Shown here piece after piece: positions 1-7,940 of a stretch of 28,734 bases of DNA (position 1 is the first letter of the stretch; every line of letters starts with the position of its first letter). The DNA comes from Candidatus Woesearchaeota archaeon (GTDB lineage Archaea > Nanobdellota > Nanobdellia > Woesearchaeales > JACQSR01). The stretch spans positions 3,721 through 32,454 of the forward strand of contig JAHFLI010000002.1 of NCBI GenBank assembly GCA_023255615.1, read 5' to 3'. The notes under the pieces are model-generated. The model worked only from the letters and a program-made list of their open reading frames with translations, was not told where the DNA came from and made no database searches. The position numbers and the translations under genes are program-made.

Positions 1-1023
1 ATGGATGGGATCGTCACCTGATGACCAGTCTAGACCTACAATAACATTATTTGCTTTAGCAGCATATTTTTCATTCCATATGTTGGCATGGCAGTAAGTC
101 GTGTCTTCTGAGAAGCATGGTCCATATTCTATGGTTCCGTCGTGATGCAACTTGACTCCCCCATCAATGTAATCAAAGGTTTTGAGATAAGAAGTGGAAA
201 TATCATTGGTCTGCGCTCCGATCGTAATTAGTTTTCCTTTGGATGATGCATAGTTTCTCATATCATTTACAATTTGTCCTGCAAGTGGCTTTGTTGACCA
301 TTGTGGATCTTGCATGTAAACTTCCCCAAAATCAAAATCTTGTATCCCCGCATCAATGGCTTGATGAGTAATGAATGTTAGGTATTTTTTGTATTCTGTG
401 TTTTGGAAAGAAGGTTTGCACGTGTTTGGACCCCATGATCCCAAGCTTCCCTCTCTGCACATTAATGTGAAGTTAAAGTTTCTTTGTTCATCAGGATAAT
501 AATATTTGGCATTAGTGTTGATGCTTTCTGCAATAAACATTCCGTAAATCATATTTTTATTAGTAATTTTGTTCATGTTTTGTTTGATAAGCGAAAAATT
601 CGGCGGATTATTCCACGTATCAATTGATCTTTGCAAGTATTGACATTGAGAATGTGTAAGCATGTCAAAGTAGGATTGTGCGTCTTCTGTTCCAGATAAC
701 AATCCATTAAATATACAGCCTTTTGTTTTCATTACATTGATCAACGGTTGAGTTATTCCAGTAGGATTGGTACACGTAGGTGGGGCAGTTCCCGCATCAA
801 TGGAACACTCATGAACAATGGGGCTTGAGTGCATTTGAATTGGTTTAGGATAAAGCACCCCCTCGCCAATCAAGGGGAGTTCTTTATGCTGCAACATATA
901 GACTAAAAAACTTATCCCAATGATAACCAACAGTGACAAGAGAATAACCTTTCCCGTTTGAGAAACGCCAGCCTGGCGGGCATCTGAAATAGCTCTATTT
1001 CCCATGAGTACTAAATGAATCAT
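1..1023 (-). CDS. Membrane-anchored extracellular protein of unknown function, 3' end outside window
   Basis: An open frame of 341 codons runs off the left edge, so the C-terminus is missing. The start is ATG at 1023, or the second ATG at 1005; no clear ribosome binding site decides between them. One hydrophobic segment (VILLSLLVIIGISFLVYML) follows a short polar N-terminus, giving an N-in, outside-facing protein. The external part is rich in aromatic and Asn residues, has several Cys and alternates predicted strands and helices (for example FDFGEVYMQDPQW, KLITIGAQTND, NVIVGLDWSSGDD). This pattern would suit a TIM-barrel hydrolase, but I cannot name a family. The neighbouring lipoproteins on the same strand suggest a surface or glycan-related role by context only. 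An ARQAG-coding palindrome sits just before the membrane segment. Confidence 0.75.
   Translation of the reverse strand, partial: MIHLVLMGNRAISDARQAGVSQTGKVILLSLLVIIGISFLVYMLQHKELPLIGEGVLYPKPIQMHSSPIVHECSIDAGTAPPTCTNPTGITQPLINVMKTKGCIFNGLLSGTEDAQSYFDMLTHSQCQYLQRSIDTWNNPPNFSLIKQNMNKITNKNMIYGMFIAESINTNAKYYYPDEQRNFNFTLMCREGSLGSWGPNTCKPSFQNTEYKKYLTFITHQAIDAGIQDFDFGEVYMQDPQWSTKPLAGQIVNDMRNYASSKGKLITIGAQTNDISTSYLKTFDYIDGGVKLHHDGTIEYGPCFSEDTTYCHANIWNEKYAAKANNVIVGLDWSSGDDPIH
966..978. repeat. GC-rich 13-bp palindrome inside a coding region
   Basis: CGCCAG-C-CTGGCG is a perfect inverted repeat with a 1-nt centre in an AT-rich background. It is translated as part of DARQAG in the cytoplasmic tail of the membrane-anchored protein. 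Only one other GC-rich palindrome of similar base content was noticed, at 14418-14440, so I cannot prove a repeat family from this window. Confidence 0.4.
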
Positions 1024-1170
1024 TAACGGGAAATATAAATCTATCGCTAAAAGTGTCAGAACCTTTAAAAATAATTTTTCTTTTTTCAAAGAATCAAGTT
1101 CCTACCGTGATTCAATCAGAAGAAGTCTTATTATTAGAAACAGTTTCTCCGAGATGATAGTGTCCCTTAC

Positions 1171-2760
1171 TCATTGTTCTTCCACAAATAGTGGTTTATC
1201 TTTTAACGTTATAGTTATTTTACCTTCATTAACTGTTTTTGTCTCTGTCTCAAAAGCAGTGTTGAAATCTGTTACTTCTTTTCCTGATTCATATTTAGGA
1301 ATGGCTTCGGTGATTTTTGCTTGATTCGCGTTGACGCTGGAAATGGTGATTTGTTTTTCTGCCGAGTTGTCATTCCAAGCTACCCAAATGGGCTTGCCGG
1401 CTTTAGTAAACTTGTATATATAAACCCCGTCTTTTTCATAAATTGTTTGAATAGTATCCCAATCACTTCCTTTGAGTTTCTCAGTAAGGAGCTTAAAGCT
1501 GTAATAGGAGAGTTTCTTGACACCATCTCCAGGATCAGGACATGGCAGAGTTTTTGAAGGATCGCAATTTCCGACTTTAGGAATACCATTATAGACCAGT
1601 CCATTGTAACTATACGTGTCATGCTCATCTAGATCTTCCCGTACACTACCCCATAGAATCAGTTTGACTCCTTCTCCGGCATGGTAGATAAACCTCTTAA
1701 TTAAATATTCTGCCTGATCTCTTTCTGTTTGATAGGTGTGCAGCCGTTTATTCTTAGCCAAGATATCCATCCCTGAGTGTGTTGCTCCGGACTTCATGAT
1801 TATTGGTTTATCTGGAAAACCAGCTTCCATTAACATGCTTCTGAAGAAAGGGAGACCTTTACCGCGAGGATTCTCTTTATATCCTCGATACAAATTAAAA
1901 TCATGGTAATCAAAGAAATCGAAGAACCCGTTTTGATCTTTAGCCTTCAGTGCTTTCAGGGCTGGTTTGTAATAATATTCATATTCTTCATCCGGAGTGC
2001 CTCCACCCGGACCTCCGAAGACTATCTTTGCTTCAGGATCGAGGTCTTTGATAATAGTATATGAAAATTCGACTAAATCAGCATACGCTTTCGCTGCTTT
2101 CTCACCGCACTCTTTATCCAGGTTTCCATCTGATTCACAAAACGCAGGGACAAAAAGAGAAGAATGTTCATTGTCAATACTCCAGAGTTTTACTTTTTCA
2201 CCCGGAATGCGACTGTTGACATATGTTACAAGAGCTTTCAGAAACTCTCCATAAGCTTTGTACGATTGTGGACCATCTGGGACAAACTTTTTTCCACTTT
2301 TACCTGACTTTATTCCTCTGCCGTCTTTAAACTTGAATTTAGACTCAATATTGATGATAAACCACATGTTAGAGTTAGTTTGTGCAACATACTCTTCCAG
2401 CTTACCATCAATTTCACTGAAATCGTAATCTCCTCCTGTTTCGCTTTTTTCAATCTCTCTTCGAGCGAAATGGTCTGACACCCACTCGACCCCCAGATCT
2501 TTTAAATAATCGCTACTTTTTTCCTGACTACTTGCGAAAGCATCGTTGATCCCGAAAGGATAATCAAACGCTGATGTTGTTGATTGGCGATTTTCTAAAT
2601 CGTTTGGTTCTCCTTTGATTACAGGTTTTTCAGCAGGAGTTTTCTTATGGACAGAAGTTTTCTTTGGCTCTTTAACGCAGCCGCTTACCAAAACAACCAC
2701 TATCAATAACACTGCCAAGAGTGCCAACATTCTAATACTTTTTGTATTTACTTTGACCAT
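1171..2760 (-). CDS. Glycosidase-like (GH-A clan TIM barrel) surface lipoprotein
   Basis: 529 aa. The N-terminal signal ends in a lipobox (VSGC, Cys28), so the protein is probably lipid-anchored outside the membrane. A Lys/Pro linker (about 30-60) leads to a TIM-barrel-like domain (about 65-420) and a small C-terminal beta domain. WSIDNEH (Asn197-Glu198) matches the Asn-Glu acid/base motif at the end of strand 4 in GH-A clan glycosidases such as GH39. The strand-7 position, where the nucleophile Glu is expected before Thr/Ser-Gly, reads PIIMKSG with Lys323. YHDF (His286) follows an Asp-rich strand. It is clearly paralogous to the 3869-5875 product, sharing the WSIDNE motif, the HTYQTERDQAEYL-like segment and the TLPCPD segment. 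The function may be binding or altered catalysis. The family call rests on motifs only. Possible TATA boxes lie at 2776-2790 and 2798-2809. Confidence 0.72.
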   Translation of the reverse strand: MVKVNTKSIRMLALLAVLLIVVVLVSGCVKEPKKTSVHKKTPAEKPVIKGEPNDLENRQSTTSAFDYPFGINDAFASSQEKSSDYLKDLGVEWVSDHFARREIEKSETGGDYDFSEIDGKLEEYVAQTNSNMWFIINIESKFKFKDGRGIKSGKSGKKFVPDGPQSYKAYGEFLKALVTYVNSRIPGEKVKLWSIDNEHSSLFVPAFCESDGNLDKECGEKAAKAYADLVEFSYTIIKDLDPEAKIVFGGPGGGTPDEEYEYYYKPALKALKAKDQNGFFDFFDYHDFNLYRGYKENPRGKGLPFFRSMLMEAGFPDKPIIMKSGATHSGMDILAKNKRLHTYQTERDQAEYLIKRFIYHAGEGVKLILWGSVREDLDEHDTYSYNGLVYNGIPKVGNCDPSKTLPCPDPGDGVKKLSYYSFKLLTEKLKGSDWDTIQTIYEKDGVYIYKFTKAGKPIWVAWNDNSAEKQITISSVNANQAKITEAIPKYESGKEVTDFNTAFETETKTVNEGKITITLKDKPLFVEEQ

Positions 2761-3050
2761 ATTTTTTCAACAACTGTTTTTTATTTTTGTTTGACCTTTA
2801 AATAGTTTACATTTACAGACTCTGTTGCAATAAGTAATGCTGATATTTCCTTCATTCCAAAACTCAGCAGAAGCTCTCTTAAAAGGTTTGACGTACCTAG
2901 ACTTTTGTCAAGGCCTTCTAAGGTAGTAAAGACAACCTGCAAGTTAGACTATTTCTTTGCCTTTCCTGATATGCTACCGACAGTAAGAAAAAATTAATAG
3001 AGGAAATCAAGCCAAGAGAACTTGATCCCTCACAAAATATGTTTTAGGTA
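2761..3050. other. Intergenic stretch, possible short gene remnant
   Basis: 290 bp without a convincing gene. The minus strand has a 56-codon open frame without an ATG start near its beginning (2781-2948) whose translation looks protein-like (contains LRELLLSFGMKEISALLIAT). It may be the tail of a lost gene, but an open frame of this length also arises by chance in AT-rich DNA. The promoter of the 1171-2760 gene occupies its left end. Confidence 0.2.
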
Positions 3051-3734
3051 TTAAACTAATTTTACCCTAAAATTTTCCAATTTGCATTTATAGACGCCTG
3101 CTTTATTTTTTTCATTGTGTGCTTCGGCTGTGGCGTCACAAACAGCAGTGTCATCTCCTCCTACTAACACGCCATATTCCTGCCAAACAGAATCCTTACC
3201 CACTTTGGTGACAGGTGTTGACACTTCCAACTTCATCATCTGGCTGAGGGAAGCACTTTTAGGTTCTTCTGTCACGACACAAAAGCCATCTTTACCGTTC
3301 CATGTCTGAAAGCTCGCGGTTGCAATCAATTTGCTCGAGCTTAAGGACAATTTGTCAACACCACCATCTTCTTCATATTTTGCATCTGGGTTTGAATACA
3401 CCTTAACAAATGGCCTGTCTTTTGCGGATTCAAGCTTTATGTTATATAACTGCGGCGCTTCATTGCTTGTAGTAGTCACACACCATTCAACCAAGTTTTT
3501 ACTTGTTGTAGTTGTGTCACTGGTCACACTTCTTACATACAGATTCAAAACACTCTCTTGTAAGGGCTGCGGCGAATGCTTTTGCCCTGGTTCAAGCTCA
3601 ATCAAGTCAAACACTCGATGAACATTTGCTGAAGGTGATACTGCTACATTAGCAAATGACACTTGTAGGCTTGTCATTAAGACAACCACCAAACATATCG
3701 CAAAAAACCAATTTTTATAGTTGCTTCTTTCCAT
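3051..3734 (-). CDS. Secreted protein of unknown function
   Basis: 227 aa from ATG at 3734 (MERSNYKNW). A longer frame from a TTG at 3767 exists, but the ATG gives a normal signal peptide: a short charged N-terminus, a hydrophobic core (FFAICLVVVLMTSLQV) and a likely cleavage after SFA. The mature part is beta-rich and Ser/Thr-rich with Cys residues that could form disulfides (WCVTT, GFCVVTEE, AVCDATAE, YKCKLENF). No family is recognised. The purine-rich stretch at 3750-3762 (AAGGGGAGGGAG in the gene sense) could act as a distant ribosome binding site. A TATA-like palindrome (GATTTATAAATC, 3780-3791) lies upstream. It stands between two surface lipoprotein genes on the same strand, so it probably works at the cell surface. 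Confidence 0.72.
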   Translation of the reverse strand: MERSNYKNWFFAICLVVVLMTSLQVSFANVAVSPSANVHRVFDLIELEPGQKHSPQPLQESVLNLYVRSVTSDTTTTSKNLVEWCVTTTSNEAPQLYNIKLESAKDRPFVKVYSNPDAKYEEDGGVDKLSLSSSKLIATASFQTWNGKDGFCVVTEEPKSASLSQMMKLEVSTPVTKVGKDSVWQEYGVLVGGDDTAVCDATAEAHNEKNKAGVYKCKLENFRVKLV

Positions 3735-3868
3735 TTTATTCCACTTATTCTCCCTCCCCTTAACCAAGGAATGAGGGCAGATTTATAAATCTATTCCCGC
3801 TAGTGCTCTGTTGCATAATTATTCGTGGTTCGGCTAAACAAGCAATATACATTTTCTCATTCTGTTTT

Positions 3869-5875
3869 TTACTCTAGAATTTCTACGTAAATTGGATTTT
3901 TTCCAAGAGTAATTTTAACTTTTCCGTCAACTACCTTTTGCGTATACGATTTAAACGTTGAACTATAGTCAGGAATTGCTTCAGTAACGGTTACAGAGCC
4001 GGAATGTCCAACACTGAGAGTTATCGTTGGTTTTTTGGAGTCAACACATGCAGAATCACATTGCTCTACACATTTGTCCATTGCTCTTATGTCAGATGGA
4101 TCGGCAGGGTTCTTTGTGCAATCAACTCTACACCCTGTATCTGTATCTAAATCCACGTTACAATCCTTAGCCCAGTCCCACCAGGCGATGTACATTCCTT
4201 TTCCGTTGTTGGTAACTTTGTATACATTTGTACTAACACCTAGATTATTATACCCTTGTTGGATTATTTCAGCATTCTTCCAATCTGCTGTTCCAACTTT
4301 CGAGTTTAAGAATTTGAACGTGTGATATCCGAGTTTTTTTACACCAGCATTTTTATCGGGACAGGGAAGCGTTTTCTTGGGATCACACTTTTCTTTTATG
4401 CCATCCGGCAAGCCATCATAGATTAGTTGGTTCTGACCAAAGAGGTAATCGATAGCCTGAAAATCCTCAGTTATTCCCCCGTAAAAAATGAGTTCTACAT
4501 CATTAGCAGTATGATACACAAATCTCTTGAAAAGGTACTCAGCTTGTTCTCGTTCAGTTTGATAGGGATGGACTCTTTCCCCCGCTTCTTCATTTTTACC
4601 CGTGTGTGTCGAGCCGGCTTTGATGATAATAGGCGTACCACTAAATCCTGTTTTTTCTAATAGTCCTTTGAAATAACTGAGAGGTTTTGACGTACCATAG
4701 TTAGATTCGTAACCAGTGAACCTGTTGAAATCATGATAGTCAAGATAATCTACGCATTGAGGGCAGGATACTTTCAGCTTTAAAAGAATTTGTTCATAAA
4801 ATAGATAATCTTCTTCGTTTGTGCCACCAGCAATTCCAATTGGTACAATCTTTGCATCTGGGAAGTATTTTCGGATGATGAGTGTGGAAACAGCAACTAA
4901 ATTTGCATGTGCTTCTGCTGCTTTATCACATTCCGTATTTGGAACTCCACAGCCGTCAAGAATCTTATTCTTATTTTCATCAAACGCTGGTACATATAAT
5001 CCTTTTTGTTCATTATCAATACTCCAGATTTTAATATTCCACCCATTATTTTTTACATGACTCATCACGGCATTGAGATACGTTTCCCATGCTTCCAGGG
5101 ATTCTCCTTGATAGGGGATATACACTTTTTCTTTAGGCTCTCGCATTGCACCAGCGTATGGGCATTTCGTTTCCATATTTAATATGAACCATGAATGGAA
5201 ACTATGGTATTGTTTCATTTTCTCATCGATTTCAGTAAAGTCAAGTGTTGTTCCGCACACTTTGTCTATTTGCGTTCGTTTGAAATGATCGGTAATCCAA
5301 TTAACTTCAAGATCGTTGAGCAGCAATATTGTTTTCTCTCCAGAATCAGCGAAGGGGTTATTTTCTCCAAAAGGACTCTTTAATGGCTTAGGTGGCAACA
5401 CGACACTCACCTTAACATTAGGTGTATAGTCACCAAACCACTCAACGTGCTCTCGAAGCATTTTCCATTGAAAGTTATAATTTCCCGGATTAGCTGGTGC
5501 TGTTACAGAAAAAGTAAATGTTTTAGTTTGACCGGGAGGTATGTTCTCATTTTGTTTTAATTCAACTCGTCCGAATCCCCATATCCGATTATCTTGTGGG
5601 TTCTGTGAGCCTAGTTTATACTCGCCAGAAGTAGTCCAGGTTGTTGTTCCAGTGTTTTTCATTGTCACAGAAACAACGTATGTTTCTCCTGCAATCATAG
5701 CATTTGGAACATTCTGAGAAACAAAAACAGACTTATTAGATGGTTCGGACGCTTTTCCTGCCATATTGACGCATGAAGCAAGAAGAATTAGCATTCCAAA
5801 GAAACCAAGAGTTAGCTTCGTTTTATTAAAACTTCGTCCATCTTTATAATCAACTATTTTTTTTCTTCTGTTCAT
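3869..5875 (-). CDS. Surface lipoprotein: NBR1-type Ig-like domain plus glycosidase-like TIM barrel
   Basis: 668 aa. The N-terminus is basic, then hydrophobic, then lipobox-like LLASC (Cys35). Residues about 48-160 look like the NBR1-type Ig domain: a MIAGETYVVSVTMKNTGTTTW segment followed by the PPGQTKTFTFSVTAP pattern. The barrel (about 168-520) parallels the 1171-2760 product. WSIDNEQ holds the conserved Asn288-Glu289 acid/base pair, and PIIIKAG has Lys419 in place of the expected nucleophile Glu. A loop beginning DENKNKILDG (about 299) resembles a Dx[DN]x[DN]G calcium loop. Near residues 575-620 there is a Cys- and Asp-rich insertion (DLDTDTGCRVDC, CVEQCDSAC) absent from the paralogue. 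It is probably anchored outside the cell. Catalytic activity is uncertain because of the Lys substitution. The substrate cannot be read from sequence. Confidence 0.75.
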   Translation of the reverse strand: MNRRKKIVDYKDGRSFNKTKLTLGFFGMLILLASCVNMAGKASEPSNKSVFVSQNVPNAMIAGETYVVSVTMKNTGTTTWTTSGEYKLGSQNPQDNRIWGFGRVELKQNENIPPGQTKTFTFSVTAPANPGNYNFQWKMLREHVEWFGDYTPNVKVSVVLPPKPLKSPFGENNPFADSGEKTILLLNDLEVNWITDHFKRTQIDKVCGTTLDFTEIDEKMKQYHSFHSWFILNMETKCPYAGAMREPKEKVYIPYQGESLEAWETYLNAVMSHVKNNGWNIKIWSIDNEQKGLYVPAFDENKNKILDGCGVPNTECDKAAEAHANLVAVSTLIIRKYFPDAKIVPIGIAGGTNEEDYLFYEQILLKLKVSCPQCVDYLDYHDFNRFTGYESNYGTSKPLSYFKGLLEKTGFSGTPIIIKAGSTHTGKNEEAGERVHPYQTEREQAEYLFKRFVYHTANDVELIFYGGITEDFQAIDYLFGQNQLIYDGLPDGIKEKCDPKKTLPCPDKNAGVKKLGYHTFKFLNSKVGTADWKNAEIIQQGYNNLGVSTNVYKVTNNGKGMYIAWWDWAKDCNVDLDTDTGCRVDCTKNPADPSDIRAMDKCVEQCDSACVDSKKPTITLSVGHSGSVTVTEAIPDYSSTFKSYTQKVVDGKVKITLGKNPIYVEILE

Positions 5876-5940
5876 TAAATCTCATCTGTTGCTTTCCCTT
5901 GGCTCAAGCGTGCTTCTATATAAAATTTCGTATTTTTTTA

Positions 5941-6090
5941 TTATTTATTACTATCACATGCAATGGTATCGTACGCTTTGAGATCTTCTTTCGTTTTTAC
6001 GCCGCCGTATACATTACAATATCCGGCTGCTCTATGAGAATATACTCCAAGTTTTCCGCAAGAAGGCAAACACTTGGCAACGTAAGGTGA
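5941..6090 (-). pseudogene. Remnant of a Cys-rich secreted protein (C-terminal piece)
   Basis: A 50-codon open frame with no start codon, in the 277-bp gap before ilvC. The translation has four Cys in a domain-like arrangement (CLPSCGKLGVYSHRAAGYC, then TIAC near the end) and finishes with a normal-looking polar tail. It reads like the end of a disulfide-rich extracellular protein whose 5' part is lost. The family is not recognised, and chance cannot be excluded. Confidence 0.3.
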
Positions 6091-6104
6091 CTAACTTTCC
6101 CATA

Positions 6105-6148
6105 ATGTTTAAAAATCAGGTGTTAATCATCTAGGTCTAATGGGGTGA
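6105..6148 (+). promoter_or_regulatory. ilvC promoter and Shine-Dalgarno leader
   Basis: TATA-like TGTTTAAAAATC (6106-6117) is centred about 42 bp before the ATG. This predicts a short leader of roughly 16 nt carrying GGGGTGA (6142-6148), complementary to the 3' end of archaeal 16S rRNA. ilvC is therefore unlike the other branched-chain genes here, which look leaderless. Confidence 0.5.
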
Positions 6149-6152
6149 ATCA

Positions 6153-7133
6153 ATGGTTAAAATAATTCAGGGCGGAGATATCAAGGCATTAAAAGGAAAA
6201 ACAGTTGCAGTTATTGGCTACGGTGCGCAAGGACGAGCGCAAGCGTTGTGTATGCATGATTCTGGAGTCTCTGTTATCGTTGGTGTCAGAAAAGATGGCG
6301 AGAGTTGGAAAAAAGTAAAAGATGATGGATTAGAAGTAACAACAATATCTGACGCAGCATCAAAAGGAGACATTATTCATATTCTTATTCCTGATGAAAT
6401 CCAAGGAGATATTTACGAGCAAGAAATCAAGCAGCATGTCAAAAAAGGAAAAACATTGTCATGGAGTCACGGATTTAATATTGTGTTCAAGAGAATTATT
6501 CCGCCAAAAGATGTCGATGTCATCATGGTTGCTCCCAAAGCACCAGGAACAGAAGAACGAAAACGATATCTTGAGGGATTTGGCGTTCCTGGATTAATTG
6601 CAGTGAAGCAAAACGCTTCGGGAAAAGCACGTGATACGGCATTAGCAATTGCAGCTGCGTGTGGATTTACTCGCGCAGGTGTTCTTGATTGTTCTTTTGA
6701 AAATGAAGCATTTGAAGATTTGTTTGGAGAGCAAGCAGTTCTTTGTGGTGGCTTATCAGAATTAATCAAAGCAGGATTTGAAACATTAGTCGATAAAGGA
6801 TATCCTCCAGAAATGGCCTACTTTGAATGTTTGCACGAAATGAAATTAATTGTTGATCTCGTCTATGAAGGCGGACTATCTTACATGTGGCATGTAGTAT
6901 CAAACACTGCGGAATATGGCGGAAGAACACGTGGTAAAATGATTATTACCGATGAAGTCAGAAAAAATATGAAGAAAATTCTTGCTGATGTTGAATCTGG
7001 AAAATTCGCGGATGAATGGATTTCTGAATACAAAAAAGGTCTTCCCAATTTGAAAAGACTGAGGGAAGAAGAAGCAAAACACCCCATTGAAGTCGTCGGC
7101 AAAGACATCCGTGCGTTGTTTAAGAAGAAGTGA
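6153..7133 (+). CDS. ilvC: Ketol-acid reductoisomerase
   Basis: 326 aa, the normal length of class I enzymes. It converts acetolactate or acetohydroxybutyrate to the 2,3-dihydroxy acid in valine, leucine and isoleucine synthesis in the cytoplasm. The Rossmann motif GYGAQG is at 22-27. The cofactor loop is RKDGESW (46-52). The catalytic His is in SHGFNI (His106). Metal ligands are Asp189 and Glu193 in DLFGEQ, plus Glu229 and neighbours in the knotted C-terminal domain. The substrate Ser is in SNTAEYG (Ser250). The start is fixed by GGGGTGA 4 nt upstream of the ATG. The usual phosphate-gripping Ser in the middle of the cofactor loop is replaced by Gly next to acidic residues, which could shift preference from NADPH toward NADH (inference). 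The stop is followed directly by a toxin-antitoxin pair with its own promoter. Confidence 0.97.
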   Translation: MVKIIQGGDIKALKGKTVAVIGYGAQGRAQALCMHDSGVSVIVGVRKDGESWKKVKDDGLEVTTISDAASKGDIIHILIPDEIQGDIYEQEIKQHVKKGKTLSWSHGFNIVFKRIIPPKDVDVIMVAPKAPGTEERKRYLEGFGVPGLIAVKQNASGKARDTALAIAAACGFTRAGVLDCSFENEAFEDLFGEQAVLCGGLSELIKAGFETLVDKGYPPEMAYFECLHEMKLIVDLVYEGGLSYMWHVVSNTAEYGGRTRGKMIITDEVRKNMKKILADVESGKFADEWISEYKKGLPNLKRLREEEAKHPIEVVGKDIRALFKKK

Positions 7134-7186
7134 TTATTTCGTTTGAAAGAGTTAGATATTTAAACTTAATCACCTCTCTATTCCGT

Positions 7187-7387
7187 ATGGCAATAACGAT
7201 ATCCGAAGAAAAGTTCAATAAGGTAATCGATGACGTAGAGACTTTAATAAATGATGTTGTTGATCTTTTTGACCAAGATGAAATTGCAAAAAAAAGACTA
7301 GCAGAGATCGCTTCAAACCCCTCGATTGGAAAATCAGAAAATGATTTGGATAGTTATTTGAAAAAGAGGGGGGTTAACATTGACTGA
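7187..7387 (+). CDS. Antitoxin of a RelE-type module
   Basis: 66 aa from ATG at 7187 (MAITISEEKF). The longer upstream extension is rejected because a TATA box (ATATTTAAAC, 7156-7165) lies about 27 bp before this ATG, fitting a leaderless start. The protein is small, acidic and mostly helical (EEKFNKVIDDVETLINDVVD, FDQDEIAKKRLAEIA), as expected for an antitoxin that wraps a basic toxin. It overlaps the next gene by 8 nt, so the two are co-transcribed and probably translationally coupled. The function is inferred from gene order and partner; I cannot assign a named antitoxin family. Confidence 0.7.
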   Translation: MAITISEEKFNKVIDDVETLINDVVDLFDQDEIAKKRLAEIASNPSIGKSENDLDSYLKKRGVNID

Positions 7388-7673
7388 TTGGGAAATAAAA
7401 GAACATCCTGAATTCTTTAAAGATTTAGACAGATTAAATGTAGCGGAATTGGAAATTTTCTATAAGAAAAAAAAGAAAATAAAAGAGAATCCGGAGAGAC
7501 AAAAGCATCTGAGCGGAGGCAGTAATTGTTATCGAGAACCAATCACAGAAAATATTCGGTTAATTTATGCAATTCAGGGGAACACCATTTGGCTACTTGC
7601 TATCGGAAAACATAAAGAAGCTTATAAGGAGTATATCAAACGACTCTATTCACTCAGGCAAAAATTGCATTAA
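7380..7673 (+). CDS. RelE/ParE-superfamily toxin
   Basis: 97 aa starting at TTG (7380), with a G-rich ribosome binding site (GAGGGGGG, 7366-7373) inside the antitoxin gene. It has the RelE layout: an N-terminal helix pair with a lysine-rich run (YKKKKKIKENPERQKHL), then beta strands NIRLIYAIQGNTIWLLAIG, then a short end helix (KHKEAYKEYIKRL). The high Lys/Arg content fits an mRNA-cleaving or ribosome-dependent RNase. The exact RelE, ParE or HigB subfamily cannot be told by eye. It converges with the thrB fragment at 7650-7940, overlapping its 3' frame by 24 nt. Confidence 0.8.
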   Translation: MTDWEIKEHPEFFKDLDRLNVAELEIFYKKKKKIKENPERQKHLSGGSNCYREPITENIRLIYAIQGNTIWLLAIGKHKEAYKEYIKRLYSLRQKLH

Positions 7674-7940
7674 AAAAAGGGAACGCACGTTCAATAGAAT
7701 TCGCTGAGCAACCGCAACCACGACATTACTGCCGTCAGTGGGCAAATCCACATCAGAAAAATTCTCAATGCAAACCAAACGTACTTCACTAGATCTTTCA
7801 TTTAATTCTGCACGAACAATATCTCCAATACCATTGATAGCAACCCCAAGAATATCAAAACCAAGTCCAACATTTGCAATAGTTGCCGGGAGCTTACTTC
7901 CCCATATGCACGGGAATGTGATACCTTTAAAAATATTTAC
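7650..7940 (-). pseudogene. thrB: Truncated homoserine kinase fragment
   Basis: The minus-strand frame contains the N-terminal GHMP-kinase signature of homoserine kinase: LPATIANVGLGFDILGVAI, followed by GDIVRAELNE and DLPTDGSNVVVAVAQRIL, matching family residues about 5-85. There is no start codon; the frame opens from the tail of the next gene, whose stop is at 7937-7939. After VAQRIL the frame drifts into unrelated sequence and stops at 7650, inside the toxin gene on the other strand. The ATP-binding and C-terminal parts are absent, so this is a dead piece of a threonine-pathway gene. The break lies near 7674-7700, next to the toxin-antitoxin pair. Confidence 0.8.
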
